Assembly (NCBI RefSeq): GCF_028548455.1
Contig: NZ_JAQQLF010000015.1
Location: 1-64,000, forward strand
Direction: 5' to 3'
DNA length: 64,000 nucleotides
DNA from: Vogesella aquatica
GTDB lineage: Bacteria > Pseudomonadota > Gammaproteobacteria > Burkholderiales > Chromobacteriaceae
Part shown: positions 17,191 to 26,578 of the stretch, piece after piece
Numbering within the stretch: the stretch's first letter is position 1
Layout: each line of letters starts with the position of its first letter
The notes under the pieces: model-generated
What the model saw: only the letters and a program-made list of their open reading frames with translations
Told to the model about the DNA's origin: nothing
Databases searched by the model: none
Program-made: the position numbers and the translations under genes

Positions 17191-17961
17191 TTACGCCAGC
17201 GTCAGCACTACCGGGGTATGGTCGGATGGCCGCTCCCATTTGCGCGGTGCCTTATCGATAACGCAGGCGGTCGCCCGCGCCTTCAGGCTGTCGCTAATCA
17301 GGATATGGTCGATACGCACACCCATATTACGGCGGAACATCATGGCGCGATAATCCCACCAGCTGTATTGCTTGTCTTCCTGGTTAAACAGCCGGAAGCT
17401 GTCTGCCAGCCCCATGTCTATCAGGCGGCGAAAGCTGTCGCGCTCCGGGGTGGTACACAGCACTTGCTCGTGCCAGCCTGCCGGGTCGTATACATCGCGG
17501 TCTTCGGGCGCGATGTTGTAGTCGCCCAGCAGGGCAAAGTCCGGGTAGCGGGCCAACTCGCTGGCCACATAGCCTTCCAGCGCGGCCAGCCAGCCCAGCT
17601 TGTACTGGTACTTGGGCGAGTCCACCGCCTCACCGTTAACGAAATAAGCGCAAATCACGCGTACGCCATCAATGGTGGCGGCAATCACGCGGCGCTGCTC
17701 GTCCTCATAACCGGGAATGCCTTGCACGACATCACTGATGGTGCACCCGTTCTTTACCAGAATGGCCACGCCGTTATAGGTTTTCTGGCCAAACCACACT
17801 GCCTGATAGCCCGCAGCTTCGATATCGGCCAGCGGAAATACCGGGTGATCCATCTTCAGCTCTTGCAGGCACAGTACATCGATGGGGTTTTCCGCCAGCC
17901 ATTGCACCACGTGCGGCAGGCGCACTTTCAGCGAATTGACGTTCCAGGTGGCTAGTTGCAT
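17191..17961 (-). CDS. xthA: Exodeoxyribonuclease III, XthA-type
   Basis: 256 residues of the endonuclease/exonuclease/phosphatase fold. MQLATWNVNSLKVRLPHVVQWL, LCLQELKMD with the metal-binding Glu, LLGDYNIAPEDRDVYDP, RIDHILIS, and the final SDHTPVVLTL with the catalytic Asp-His are all present. It cuts DNA 5' to abasic sites and degrades 3' ends in base-excision repair. AAGGGAGA lies 5-6 bases before the chosen start, which excludes the 10-codon longer frame. Confidence 0.96.
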   Translation of the reverse strand: MQLATWNVNSLKVRLPHVVQWLAENPIDVLCLQELKMDHPVFPLADIEAAGYQAVWFGQKTYNGVAILVKNGCTISDVVQGIPGYEDEQRRVIAATIDGVRVICAYFVNGEAVDSPKYQYKLGWLAALEGYVASELARYPDFALLGDYNIAPEDRDVYDPAGWHEQVLCTTPERDSFRRLIDMGLADSFRLFNQEDKQYSWWDYRAMMFRRNMGVRIDHILISDSLKARATACVIDKAPRKWERPSDHTPVVLTLA

Positions 17962-18548
17962 GGGGCTCTCCCTTTGATAACAGCCCGACACCTTAGCGCG
18001 TGGCTAGCAGGCTGGCAACGCGGCTAATATTACAAACACGCCACCCGGCTACACCCAATAAAAGCAGCCACTTACCAGGATGGTGCGATTAATAAAATAG
18101 ACACAAAACTTGCCAGCGCCGCCGTAGCCCGCCTAGAATGGCACCATCGTCATCACCGGAAGCAGAAATTGTTTTCCAGAAAACCGCGCCAAACCGCGCA
18201 AAATCCGGGCACGCTGTGCCCCACCAATGCCGCCCATCGTGGCCGCCTTGCCCCGCTTGCCCAGAGCTTTGCCCTGCGCACCCCCAGCTTTGCCCACCGT
18301 CATAGCCTGACCCCCGCCGACGAGCCGGACACCCAGTCCGAGCCACCGCGTTAGCGCCCCTCGCTTCTGCCCTTTTTCCCGCAGTAACGATCAAATCATG
18401 GCTTGCCACCGCGCCTGTTGCACGGTAGCAGCCAGTAAAGCCTTGCCGCCCGCACGCCAGCTACCTGCCTACATCTGCCACGGTAACCATACCATCGCAA
18501 GGTTGGCCGCATGCTGCCTGCGCACGCCAGGGCAGACGAGTATTGGCT
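17962..18548. other. Long intergenic region before the LysE-family gene
   Basis: No convincing gene is seen. A plus-strand sigma-70-like element is present: TTGCCA (18110-18115), an 18-base spacer and TAGAAT (18134-18139). It is followed by a 61-codon frame from a TTG at 18169 whose Pro/Arg/Ser-rich product looks non-coding. A GTTGGCCGC word lies at 18502-18510. The promoter may serve the downstream exporter through a roughly 400-base leader, or a small RNA. Confidence 0.35.
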
Positions 18549-19166
18549 ATGGATTTTCACAACTGGATGATGTACCTGGGCACTATCGTGCTCTTGATGC
18601 TGGCACCGGGCCCCGGCCCCTTGCTTACCCTGTCACACGGCGCGCAGCACGGTGCCCGTGGCGGCGTGCCCAACGCACTGGGCTTTTCTGCCGGCGCACT
18701 TACCCTGATGGCACTGTCTGCACTGGGCATTACCGCCCTGCTGTTTGCCTCACCCACAGCGTTCAATATCGTGAAGATGCTGGGCGCGGGCTATCTGGTA
18801 TGGCTGGGTATCACCCTGTGGCGCAAGCCGTTCCAGCTGGGCCAGGCGCAAGGCTGTAGCGCCAGCCCGCTATGGAGCGGCTTTCGTCCGGCATTCTTGC
18901 TGGCGGTCAGCAACCCGGAAGACACCGTATTTTTCTCGGCTTTGCTGCCGCGCTTTCTGGATACCAGCCGCGAGCTGTGGCCGCAGTACCTGACCATGGC
19001 CGCCACCTGGGTGGTAGCGGACATGGTGGTAGCCGTGGCATTGGCCGCCGCCGGTGGCCACCTGGGTGGCTGGCTGGCACACGGCCAACGCCTGCAGCGT
19101 TTCTCGCGCACCTCTGGCGGGCTGTTTGTGCTGGCTGGGGTGATGCTGGCTGCCGTGCAGCGCTGA
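18549..19166 (+). CDS. LysE/RhtB family amino-acid exporter
   Basis: 205 residues with about six membrane helices. The opening MDFHNWMMYLGTIVLLMLAPGPGPLLTLSHGAQHGARGG contains the APGP motif and the small basic loop typical of RhtB/LysE permeases; VKMLGAGYLVWLGITLWRKP and LAVSNPEDTVFFSALLP are also family-like. It exports an amino acid or analogue by proton exchange; the substrate cannot be told. The start is the ATG at 18549; a TTG two codons earlier is in frame. A perfect long hairpin follows the stop. Confidence 0.9.
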   Translation: MDFHNWMMYLGTIVLLMLAPGPGPLLTLSHGAQHGARGGVPNALGFSAGALTLMALSALGITALLFASPTAFNIVKMLGAGYLVWLGITLWRKPFQLGQAQGCSASPLWSGFRPAFLLAVSNPEDTVFFSALLPRFLDTSRELWPQYLTMAATWVVADMVVAVALAAAGGHLGGWLAHGQRLQRFSRTSGGLFVLAGVMLAAVQR

Positions 19167-19175
19167 CACACCAGT

Positions 19176-19228
19176 ACGTAGCGCGACAAGGGCCTTTCGC
19201 ATGGCGAAAGGCCCTTGTCGCGCTACGT
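19176..19228. repeat. Perfect 25-base inverted repeat with a 3-base loop
   Basis: Arms at 19176-19200 and 19204-19228 are exact reverse complements around ATG, starting 10 bases after the exporter stop. There is no T-tract, so it is not a classical terminator, although a stem this stable would protect or end the mRNA. It may be a small palindromic repeat element. Confidence 0.85.
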
Positions 19229-19253
19229 CCGGCACAGCAGCATCCGGGCGGGC

Positions 19254-19282
19254 AAAAAAAATGCCCCCGCACCGGGCGGGGG
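19254..19282 (-). terminator. Terminator of the VOC-family gene
   Basis: On the minus strand the stem is CCCCCGC/GCGGGGG (19276-19282 and 19264-19270) with a 5-base loop, followed by eight T (19261-19254). It lies about 100 bases after the VOC gene stop. Confidence 0.85.
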
Positions 19283-19383
19283 TAAACACAGTCAAGTTCG
19301 CTCACTGTTGTGCCTGCTAGACACACAGTCATGGTGTGAGCCGGTGCGGCGTACTTGGTTCCCGCTACCGGCAAAAAAGCTGC

Positions 19384-19761
19384 CTATGCCTGTGGCGGGT
19401 AAACGCTGACCTCGATCAGGTTCTGGTCCGGGTCCAGAAAATACACCGACTGGATCACACCTTGCGCACCGGTTTTGGCTACCGGGCCTTCGACAATATC
19501 GACGCCCTCGGCCTGCAGATGCGCCACCACCTGCGATAGCGGCCAACGGGTGATCAGGCACAGGTCGCCCGAGCCCACTGCGGCGCGGTTACGCGGCTCT
19601 TGCCCCAACAGCTGCAGATTGATTTTCTGGTTGCCGAAGTGCAGCGCGCGACGGCCATTGGCAAAGGTCACCGCCTCCATCTGCAAAACCCGGCGGTAAA
19701 AAGCCACCGACGCTTCAATGTCGGTAACGGTCAATACCACGTGGTCAATATGGCTGATCAT
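19384..19761 (-). CDS. VOC/glyoxalase-family dioxygenase-fold protein
   Basis: 125 residues forming one vicinal-oxygen-chelate module pair: MISHIDHVVLTVTDIEASVAFY with the first metal His, ALHFGNQKINLQLLGQEP, and YFLDPDQNLIEVSVY with the late metal Glu. It is likely a metal-dependent lyase or dioxygenase, or a resistance-type VOC protein; the substrate is unknown. AGGAGAG lies 5 bases before the start. Its own terminator follows. Confidence 0.88.
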   Translation of the reverse strand: MISHIDHVVLTVTDIEASVAFYRRVLQMEAVTFANGRRALHFGNQKINLQLLGQEPRNRAAVGSGDLCLITRWPLSQVVAHLQAEGVDIVEGPVAKTGAQGVIQSVYFLDPDQNLIEVSVYPPQA

Positions 19762-19849
19762 GGCGCTCTCCTGAAACTGGCAAACTGCATGCTAACGCAC
19801 CGCGGTGCCCTTGGCTCGCCCGCACTGCGCACAGACTGTTCAGCAAGCG

Positions 19850-20158
19850 TCGTGGCTTTGATGGCATGCCACTAAAAAACGCCCGCATCACCGCATTGGC
19901 ATCCAGCGCCTGCGCTGTACCAGCCTGGCCAAGGCGGGTACAGCCACCACCCGGCCAGCTATGGCCACCTTGCCCGGTAACGCACAGCTGCAATGCGCCG
20001 CCGGCAGCACAGCCGGGATAGCGCTCACAATAAGCCCCCCCCCCCACGCTCAGACTGCGCACTGACTGCACGCGGCACGGGTTATGCCCTGCCACTGCGC
20101 CACGGTAGCGGGCGCAGCAAAGGGGGGCGCCGCCAGCACCACAAAGAGCAGCATGCAT
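19850..20158 (-). pseudogene. Relic of a poly(3-hydroxybutyrate)-depolymerase-like esterase (C-terminal part)
   Basis: The minus strand carries GGGAYCERYPGCAAGGALQL, then GQGGHSWPGGG and ALDANAVMRAFF. These match the C-terminal cysteine pair, the catalytic His in GGHxWPGG and the final helix of LpqC/PHB-depolymerase esterases. The upstream piece ATVAQWQGITRAACSQ of the same family is in another frame, so there is at least one frameshift. The lipase-box half (N-terminal 150-200 residues) is absent. The frame also runs through an 11-base G tract (C11 on the plus strand, 20035-20045). It is therefore a decayed gene. Confidence 0.7.
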
Positions 20159-20287
20159 TGCGCTTAAATATACTGGCGAGATTGGTCATGCCGAGATACC
20201 AGGGGGCATTGATAGCGCCATGCTGGCTCCGGCGGTGCCTAGTTCAAACAGCAGGCGTCAACAAATGTACAGTCTTGCCCGCATGCC

Positions 20288-20316
20288 AAAAAAGCGGCCT
20301 GCACAATGCAGACCGC
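20288..20316 (-). terminator. Terminator of the small lipoprotein gene
   Basis: A 10-base stem (20307-20316 with 20294-20303, one G-T pair) with a 3-base loop is followed on the minus strand by six T. It lies 34 bases after the lipoprotein stop. Confidence 0.85.
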
Positions 20317-20349
20317 CTGGGCCAATGCCCCGCGCACCGGGCGCGAAAC

Positions 20350-20655
20350 TCAATTCGGCACGCAGTAAAAGCCCCCCTCTGGCAATAGCTGGCCGCCCAT
20401 ATCTTTTGCATAAGGGTGATAGCCCAGTGCGCGGTAAGTTTGGCTAGCCGTATTGAGCAAGGCACATCTGGCGGCACCTTTGGCCGCCACAGCCGGAGGT
20501 ACCGGGCCGAAGGCGCCAGGTGTATCCCAGACAATGCCGCCCCCCTGGGCACGCACAAGCTGGGGCGGGGTAGCAGATGGCTGCTCGCCAATAGTCATAC
20601 TGGCGCAGGCGGTCGACAGCAAGGCGGCCACCATGACAAGGCTGATCGATTTCAT
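20350..20655 (-). CDS. Small predicted lipoprotein of unknown function
   Basis: 101 residues. MKSISLVMVAALLSTACASM is a lipoprotein signal with lipobox LSTAC, so Cys18 should be lipidated. The mature part contains GGGIVWDTPGAFGPVPPAVAAKGA and ends GGFYCVPN, with two further cysteines that could form a disulfide. I do not recognise the family. AGGAGA lies 7 bases before the start and a terminator follows, so it is a single-gene unit. Confidence 0.75.
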   Translation of the reverse strand: MKSISLVMVAALLSTACASMTIGEQPSATPPQLVRAQGGGIVWDTPGAFGPVPPAVAAKGAARCALLNTASQTYRALGYHPYAKDMGGQLLPEGGFYCVPN

Positions 20656-20993
20656 AGGTAGATCTCCTGTTTCCATACCGTAAATGGCATCCCGGCGGCA
20701 CCGGTCTGAAAGACCAATGCGTACGGAACAGGAGCACCCTATCGCAAGCGATTTTTACCGATAAAACATAGCCACATTATTGATTTGGCAAATATCGATA
20801 ACCAGCAGGTCATCGATAATAAAGGCCATTATCAAGGCCAAGATGCACCCTGGCTGGCGCACCGACGCCCCCCTGCCAGGGTGGTAACCCCTCCTGTACG
20901 CCTGGCGACAAAGCACAAGGGCAAGCCGTATGGCTTGCCCTTGTGTTGTCACCCTGTACAGCAGCCAACGTTGGCCGCAATGCAGGGTAATGA
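20656..20993. other. Intergenic region with phased ATCGATA repeats and a hairpin
   Basis: No gene is seen. An AT-rich patch carries ATCGATA at 20794-20800 and 20812-20818, plausibly a regulatory site for the lipoprotein promoter. A perfect 14-base stem at 20914-20927/20932-20945 (loop GTAT) lies 49 bases after the prlC stop. It may terminate prlC, though the T-tract is poor. A GTTGGCCGC word is at 20970-20978. Confidence 0.5.
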
Positions 20994-23036
20994 TCACACC
21001 GTCGCCGGCGCGCTCATGCCGCTGTGGCGCAGCAGCGCGTCGATCTGCGGGTCGCGGCCGCGGAAGGCGCGGAACGATGCCAGCGCCGGGCGGCTGCCGC
21101 CCACTGCCAGCACTTCGTCCCAGAACTTGTGCCCCACTGCCGGGTTGGCGCCACCGGCTTCCTCGAAAGCGGCGTAGGCGTCGGCCGATAGCACCTCGGC
21201 CCACTTGTAGCTGTAATAGCCCGCCGCGTAACCGCCGGCAAAGATATGGCTGAAGCTGTTGGGAAAACGGTTGTACGCTGGCGGGCGGTTAACCGCCACT
21301 TCGTCGCGCACCTGCTCCAGCAGCGCCTGCCAGTCCACACTGTCAGGGTTGGCCGCGGTATACAGCTGCATGTCGAACAGCGAGAACTCCAGCTGGCGCA
21401 CGGTCTGCATGCCGCTCTGGAAGTTCTTGGCGGCCAGCATCTTGTCGTACAGCGCGCGCGGCAGCGGCTCGCCACTATCCACGTGGGCGCTCATGCCCTG
21501 CAGCACGTCCCACTCCCAGCAGAAGTTCTCCATGAACTGGCTGGGCAGCTCCACCGCGTCCCACTCCACGCCACTGATACCGGACACGCCCAGCTCGTCC
21601 ACGCGCGTCAGCAGATGGTGCAGGCCGTGGCCGAATTCATGGAACAGCGTGGTGACCTCATCGTGCGTAAAAGTAGCCGGCTTGTCGCCCAACGGGCGGG
21701 TAAAGTTGCACACCAGGTAGGCTACCGGCGTCTGCACCTGGCCACCTGTCACGCGGCGGCCACGCACGTCGTCCATCCAGGCGCCGGGGCGCTTGCCGTC
21801 GCGGGCATACAGGTCGAGGTAGAAACCGCCCAGCAGCGCACCGTCCTTGTGGATCTGGTAGTAGCGCACGTCCGGGTGCCAGGTTTCGGCGTCGCGGGCT
21901 GCTACGCTGATGCCGTACAGCTTGTGTACCACGCTGAACAGGCCGGCCAGCACCTTGTGCTCGGGGAAGTACTGTTTGACTTCGTGCTCGGAGAACGCAT
22001 AGCGCGCCACGCGCAGTTTTTCGGCGGCGTAGCTGATGTCCCACGCTTCCAGCGTGTCCAGGCCCAGCTCGGCGCGGGCGAAGGCTTCCAGCTCGGCGCG
22101 ATCCTGCTGCGCGTAGGGCTTGGCGCGGGCGGCCAGGTCGCGCAGGAAGTCGATCACCTGCTGCGGGCTTTCGGCCATCTTGGTGTACAGCGACAGCTCG
22201 GCGTAGTTGGCAAAACCCAGCAGCTGCGCCTCTTCGGCAGCCAGCACCAGGCGCTCGCGGATCAGCGCGGTGTTGTCCTGCTCGGCCGGGCCAAACTCGC
22301 TGGCGCGCTTGGCGTTCGCTTCGTACAGCTGCTGGCGCAGCGCACGATTGTCGGCGTACTGCAGCACCGGGAACAACAACGGGAACTGCAGGCCCAGTTT
22401 GTACTTGCCCGGCTGGCCGTCGGCTTCGGCCATGGCGGCGTACATGGCCAAGCTATCTTCCGGAATGCCGGCCAGCTCGGCCACGTCGTCGATATACAGG
22501 CTGAAGCTGTCGGTAGCGTCCATCACGTTTTGCGAGAACTGGCTGGACAGCTCGGCCAGGCGGCTGGACAGCTCGGCAAAGCGCGCTTTCTGCACGTCCG
22601 GCAGCTCGGCACCGGACAAGCGGAAGTCGCGCAGGTCGTTGTCGATGATTTTCTTGCGCGCGGCGCTGGCGCCGGCAAAGGCCGGGTTGGCCGCCACCGC
22701 CTTGAAGCGGGCAAACAGGTCCAGGTTTTGCCCCAGCTCGGTAAAGAAGGCGGAAATGCGCGGAATTTCGGCGTTGTACACCTCGCGCAGGCCGTCGGTA
22801 TTGCCCATCACGCTATTGAGGTGGCCCACCACGCCCCAGGCGCGCGACAGGCGCTCGGTGGCGTCGGACAGCGGCTCGGACACACTGTCCCAGTCGTCGC
22901 CGCCGGCGGCGATCACCTGCGCTACCGCAGCGCGCGCTTCGGCCAGCAGCACGTCCAGCGCCGGGGTCACGTGTTCGGGTTTGATCGCGGCAAAGCGCGG
23001 CAGATCGCTAAAGTCCAGTAGCGGATTGGTGGTCAT
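20994..23036 (-). CDS. prlC: Oligopeptidase A (M3 metallopeptidase)
   Basis: 680 residues, close to the family norm. The zinc site HEFGH lies in VTTLFHEFGHGLHHLLT, with the third-ligand Glu in the following helix. The N-terminal LLDFSDLPRFAAIKPEHVTPALDVLL and the helical segment up to residue 400 are typical. It degrades signal peptides and short cytoplasmic oligopeptides. The start MTTNP at 23036 has AGGA 8 bases upstream; the ATG at 23045 sits too close to that site. It is divergent from the carbonic-anhydrase-like gene with about 70 bases between them. Confidence 0.96.
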   Translation of the reverse strand: MTTNPLLDFSDLPRFAAIKPEHVTPALDVLLAEARAAVAQVIAAGGDDWDSVSEPLSDATERLSRAWGVVGHLNSVMGNTDGLREVYNAEIPRISAFFTELGQNLDLFARFKAVAANPAFAGASAARKKIIDNDLRDFRLSGAELPDVQKARFAELSSRLAELSSQFSQNVMDATDSFSLYIDDVAELAGIPEDSLAMYAAMAEADGQPGKYKLGLQFPLLFPVLQYADNRALRQQLYEANAKRASEFGPAEQDNTALIRERLVLAAEEAQLLGFANYAELSLYTKMAESPQQVIDFLRDLAARAKPYAQQDRAELEAFARAELGLDTLEAWDISYAAEKLRVARYAFSEHEVKQYFPEHKVLAGLFSVVHKLYGISVAARDAETWHPDVRYYQIHKDGALLGGFYLDLYARDGKRPGAWMDDVRGRRVTGGQVQTPVAYLVCNFTRPLGDKPATFTHDEVTTLFHEFGHGLHHLLTRVDELGVSGISGVEWDAVELPSQFMENFCWEWDVLQGMSAHVDSGEPLPRALYDKMLAAKNFQSGMQTVRQLEFSLFDMQLYTAANPDSVDWQALLEQVRDEVAVNRPPAYNRFPNSFSHIFAGGYAAGYYSYKWAEVLSADAYAAFEEAGGANPAVGHKFWDEVLAVGGSRPALASFRAFRGRDPQIDALLRHSGMSAPATV

Positions 23037-23105
23037 GTTTGGCATCCTGTGGAAAGTGGCGCAGCATCACCCGCGCATAGACAGACTGAAGATAAGGACA
23101 ATTCC

Positions 23106-23663
23106 GTGAATCGCAATATCCGTTCCTACGACGGGCACCGCCCGCACATCGACCCCAGCTGCTATATCGACGACGCCGCCGTGGTGATCGGCGAGGTAGC
23201 GCTGGCGGCCAACGTGTCGGTATGGCCCTGCGCCGTGATCCGCGGCGACGTCAACCGCATCAGCATCGGCGAAGGCAGTAATGTGCAGGATTTTGCCATG
23301 CTGCACGTCAGCCATCGCAAGGAAAGCGACCCGCAAGGCGCGCCGCTGGTCATCGGCCGCCATGTCACCATCGGCCACCACGTCACCCTGCACGGCTGCA
23401 CCATCGGCGACGAAGTACTGATCGGCATCGGCAGCATCATCCTGGACCGCGCTGTTATCGAAGACCGCGTACTGATCGGCGCCGGCAGCCTGGTGCCGCC
23501 CAACAAGCGCCTGGAAAGCGGCTACCTGTACCTGGGTAACCCGGTGAAGCAGGTGCGACCGCTCACCGCAGGCGAGCTGGCTTACTTCAAGTACTCGGCC
23601 GAGCACTACGTGAAGGTGATGGACAAACACAAGGCCAGCGCCGCGGCCGACGCTGCGCTGTAA
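23106..23663 (+). CDS. Gamma-carbonic anhydrase-family hexapeptide protein (YrdA-like)
   Basis: 185 residues from a GTG at 23106, which has AAGGA 7 bases upstream. The left-handed beta-helix repeats are visible as VVIGEVALAANVSVWPCAVIRGD, then SIGEGSNVQDFAMLHV, and VTIGHHVTLHGCTIGDEVLIGIG. The metal-binding histidines (MLHV, IGHH) are present. YrdA proteins bind zinc and resemble Cam carbonic anhydrase, but activity is unproven for most. Regulation is not evident. Confidence 0.93.
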   Translation: MNRNIRSYDGHRPHIDPSCYIDDAAVVIGEVALAANVSVWPCAVIRGDVNRISIGEGSNVQDFAMLHVSHRKESDPQGAPLVIGRHVTIGHHVTLHGCTIGDEVLIGIGSIILDRAVIEDRVLIGAGSLVPPNKRLESGYLYLGNPVKQVRPLTAGELAYFKYSAEHYVKVMDKHKASAAADAAL

Positions 23664-23841
23664 CGCATCTTTCACTACACCTTAACAAGCGGCACCTAGG
23701 CTGAAAAGCGGGTGCCGCTTTGTCTTGCCGACCGGGTAAACCCAACCTCGGTTACAAGCCTGCGTCATTCAGGTTAAGTGTCATCTGCCAGTAACGTTGG
23801 CCGCCTACACTGCGCCCAGTTTTAATAAGGATGAATTTAAA

Positions 23842-25494
23842 ATGACGCTGGTCAAACGCTTGTGGCTCACTGTAATTCTCACGCTCGCCTGCCTGCTGGC
23901 CGTCATGTTGCTGAGCAGCCAGCAGCTGTGGTCGCTACGCAGTGATTTTGAACAATACCGTGGCCGCCAGCAGCTATCGGCCAACCTGCAAACGCTGAAA
24001 GCCGACGTGCTGTCACTATCGCGCGCCGACCCGCTACTGCCCGATACCGCCAGCAGGCTTGCCGCCGTCAACGGCAGCAGCCGCCAGCTGATTGCCGCCA
24101 TCGTGGCCGCCCTGCCAGCTGCCGAACGCGACAGCTTCGGCAAGCAGGCCAGCCAGCACTGGCAGGCTTACCACCAGAACCTGCAGTCGGCGATCAAGAT
24201 TGCCGAGACCTCGCCGGAAGATGCACTGTCCATCCCGGAAGAAGCGTACAAACTCAGCCTGCAGCCACTTGCCAGCCTGATCGACCAGCGCCTGCTGTCG
24301 GAACGCCAGCTGCTCGCCCAGGCCGAAACCGCCATGCAGGGTGCACTGGGCCGGCTGGTGCTGCTGGTATTGGGGCCGCTGGGCCTGGCCAGCGTGATAG
24401 TGGTGCTGTCGCAAGTGCTGCTGGCGCGCCGGCTGAAAACGCAGATCGCCGCCATGCAGCGCGCAGCCGACCAGCTGGGCGAAGGTGACCTGGCCGCCCG
24501 CCTGCCGGTACGCGGTGCTGACGAACTATCGCAAGCCGCGCGCCATATCAACCGCTTCCTGGACAAACTCACCACCCTGCTGGCCACCGTGCGCAGCACC
24601 GCAGCGCAGAGCGAGCACGAAGCTCGCGGCATCCTGGCGCTTACCGGCCAGGTCATTACCGTCACACAGCAACAGGCGGACAAGGCCGAAAACACCCGTG
24701 CAGCGGCAGGCGAGATTGCCGGCGGCAACCTGCGCATCAGCCAGGCGCTGCTGCAGGCGGTGAGCCATGCCGACAACGGCAGCGAACGCACCGGCCACGC
24801 CCGTAGCCTGGCCACCAGCACCGCCGACACGCTGCACAAGCTGTCGGTACGCCTGCAAGGCGGCGTGCACGACGCCGAGCAGCTGAAAACCGCCATCCGC
24901 GATATTGCCCAGATCAGCACGCTGATTCGTGATGTAGCCGAGCAAACCAATCTACTGGCGCTGAATGCCGCCATCGAAGCCGCCCGTGCCGGCGAAGCAG
25001 GCCGTGGCTTTGCCGTGGTGGCCGACGAGGTACGCAAGCTGTCCGAACGCACCGAAAGCGCCACGGCACGCATCTTCGACACCCTGCTGCGGGTGGAGTC
25101 CGCCAGCCAGGCGCTCGCCGCCACCATGAACGAAGCCCACCAGGCTGGCGAGCACAGCATTGGCGCACAAGAAACGCTGAACCAGGCGCTGCTACAAGCC
25201 GACGATGCCATGGCCGCCTTCCGCCAGGCCATGCGCGACATCGAAGACGCGCGCCAGGCGCAGCACGCCGCCAGCGACAATATCGTGAGCCAGGGCGATG
25301 AAGTGGCCACGCTGGCCGCCGGCATCTTTGGCCAGATGCAGACGCTGGCCCCGGCTATGGGCCGCCTGACCGACGCCTCGCAGCAACTGAACCAGGACCT
25401 GGCGTGGTTCCGCACCCAGCCGCAGGCCAGGGTTGGCCGCACACCTCCCCCGGCGCTACCCGGCGCTGGCGGGATAGTGCCTGCTGCGGCCTAG
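23842..25494 (+). CDS. Methyl-accepting chemotaxis protein
   Basis: 550 residues. A first membrane helix ([18 protein letters not shown]), a four-helix-type periplasmic sensor (about 30-180), a second helix ([21 protein letters not shown]), a HAMP segment, and a cytoplasmic coiled coil follow in order. The hairpin tip [34 protein letters not shown] is the CheW/CheA contact site. There is no C-terminal CheR-docking pentapeptide. The ligand is unknown. The start at 23842 is favoured by AAGGA about 10 bases upstream. No che genes are adjacent, so it is an orphan receptor. Confidence 0.95.
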   Translation: MTLVKRLWLTVILTLACLLAVMLLSSQQLWSLRSDFEQYRGRQQLSANLQTLKADVLSLSRADPLLPDTASRLAAVNGSSRQLIAAIVAALPAAERDSFGKQASQHWQAYHQNLQSAIKIAETSPEDALSIPEEAYKLSLQPLASLIDQRLLSERQLLAQAETAMQGALGRLVLLVLGPLGLASVIVVLSQVLLARRLKTQIAAMQRAADQLGEGDLAARLPVRGADELSQAARHINRFLDKLTTLLATVRSTAAQSEHEARGILALTGQVITVTQQQADKAENTRAAAGEIAGGNLRISQALLQAVSHADNGSERTGHARSLATSTADTLHKLSVRLQGGVHDAEQLKTAIRDIAQISTLIRDVAEQTNLLALNAAIEAARAGEAGRGFAVVADEVRKLSERTESATARIFDTLLRVESASQALAATMNEAHQAGEHSIGAQETLNQALLQADDAMAAFRQAMRDIEDARQAQHAASDNIVSQGDEVATLAAGIFGQMQTLAPAMGRLTDASQQLNQDLAWFRTQPQARVGRTPPPALPGAGGIVPAAA

Positions 25495-25520
25495 CGCCCC
25501 GACACAAGCTCAACGCAATA

Positions 25521-25552
25521 AAAAACCGGCCAGCGCAAGCTGACCGGTTTTT
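25521..25552. terminator. Bidirectional terminator between the chemoreceptor and tpx
   Basis: A stem of A5-CCGGCCAGC against GCTGACCGG-T5 with loop GCAA (25535-25538). The one imperfect pair is G-T when read on the minus strand. A and T runs flank it, so it can end both converging genes. Confidence 0.88.
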
Positions 25553-25573
25553 CGCGTTCTCGACCTGGCTGTC

Positions 25574-26071
25574 TTACAGCACGGCCAGTGCCGCGTCGTA
25601 GTTCGGCTCGTCGGCAATCTCGGCCACCAGCTCGCTGTGCAGCACCTGGTCGTTTTCATCCAGTACCACCACGGCGCGGGCAGTCAGGCCGGCCAGCGGG
25701 CCGGAGGCCAGCTTCACGCCGTAGGCTTCGGCAAAGCCCGGGTTGCGGAAGGTGGACAGGTTGGCCACGCCTTCGATGCCTTCGGCGCCGCAGAAGCGTT
25801 TTTGTGCGAACGGCAGGTCGGCGGAGATGCACAGTACAGCCACGCCGTCACGGGCGGCGGCTTTTTCGTTGAACTTGCGTACCGAGGTAGCGCAGGTCGG
25901 GGTATCCACCGACGGGAAGATGTTCAGGATCTTTTTCTTGCCGGCAAAAGCAGCCAGACCCACATCGGACAGGTCACCAGCGGTCAGGGTAAAAGCCGGG
26001 GCGGCGCTGCCAGCAGCCGGCAGGGTACCGGCTACGTCTACAGGGTTGCCTTTGAGGGTAACGGTTGCCAT
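25574..26071 (-). CDS. tpx: Thiol peroxidase Tpx (2-Cys peroxiredoxin)
   Basis: 165 residues. [26 protein letters not shown] opens the fold; [18 protein letters not shown] carries the peroxidatic Cys with the T-x-x-C context, and [17 protein letters not shown] carries the resolving Cys. Both key cysteines are present. It reduces hydroperoxides, drawing electrons from thioredoxin, in the cytoplasm or periplasm. AAGGAAA lies upstream of the start. Confidence 0.97.
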   Translation of the reverse strand: MATVTLKGNPVDVAGTLPAAGSAAPAFTLTAGDLSDVGLAAFAGKKKILNIFPSVDTPTCATSVRKFNEKAAARDGVAVLCISADLPFAQKRFCGAEGIEGVANLSTFRNPGFAEAYGVKLASGPLAGLTARAVVVLDENDQVLHSELVAEIADEPNYDAALAVL

Positions 26072-26176
26072 TGCATGTTTCCTTTGGGTAAGAACAGTGG
26101 GTAATGGGCTGAGTGTGGGGCAAGCTGGCGAAAATTCAACCCCGCTGGTAGCAGGGTTGGCCGCAAAGCGCCGCAA

Positions 26177-26578
26177 TCAGGGCTGCGCGTCGTCCGGTAG
26201 CGACAAGCCCAGCTCGGCCAGCACCTCGCGCGCGGCGCGGAACGCTTCGACCGCGGCGGGTGCGCCGGCGTACACGGCGCAGTGCAGCAGCGTTTCGCGG
26301 ATTTCCACCAGGCTGGCACCGTTATTGATGGCGCCGCGGAGATGGCCTTTCAACTCCTGGCTGCGCCCCAGTGCGGCCAACATGGCGCAGGTCAGCAGGC
26401 TACGGGTTTTCAGGTCGATACCGTCGCGCTGCCAGGTGCTGCCCCAGGCGTGCTCGTTCAGCCAGTCCTGCAGCGGGCGGCTAAAAGCGTCCAGATCGCT
26501 CATCGCGCGCGTGGCAAACGCCTCGCCCATCACCTGCGTGCGCCGCGCCAGCCCGGCCTGTTTGTCTTGCTCGCTCAT
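26177..26578 (-). CDS. Carboxymuconolactone decarboxylase family protein
   Basis: 133 residues, alpha-helical. [65 protein letters not shown] is the complete CMD core, with the HCAVYAG segment at the usual active-site position. The single Cys-His pair differs from the CxxC of AhpD, so a decarboxylase-like or unknown function is more likely than peroxidase support. The ATG overlaps the hisC stop by 4 bases (ATGA), so it is translated with the upstream aminotransferase, an unexplained pairing. Confidence 0.9.
   Translation of the reverse strand: MSEQDKQAGLARRTQVMGEAFATRAMSDLDAFSRPLQDWLNEHAWGSTWQRDGIDLKTRSLLTCAMLAALGRSQELKGHLRGAINNGASLVEIRETLLHCAVYAGAPAAVEAFRAAREVLAELGLSLPDDAQP

Noticed and set aside
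18169-18354. 61-codon frame after the TTGCCA/TAGAAT promoter
   Set aside because: TTG start, Pro/Arg/Ser-rich product and no conserved features; more likely leader or non-coding RNA.
20035-20045. C11 tract as a phase-variation switch
   Set aside because: The frame change in the esterase relic lies before the tract and the N-terminal half is missing, so slippage could not restore a working gene.
21246-23021. Long plus-strand frame of 591 codons opposite prlC
   Set aside because: It is a shadow of a G+C-rich gene; it contains no family motifs, while the opposite strand has an intact zinc site and full-length M3 peptidase.
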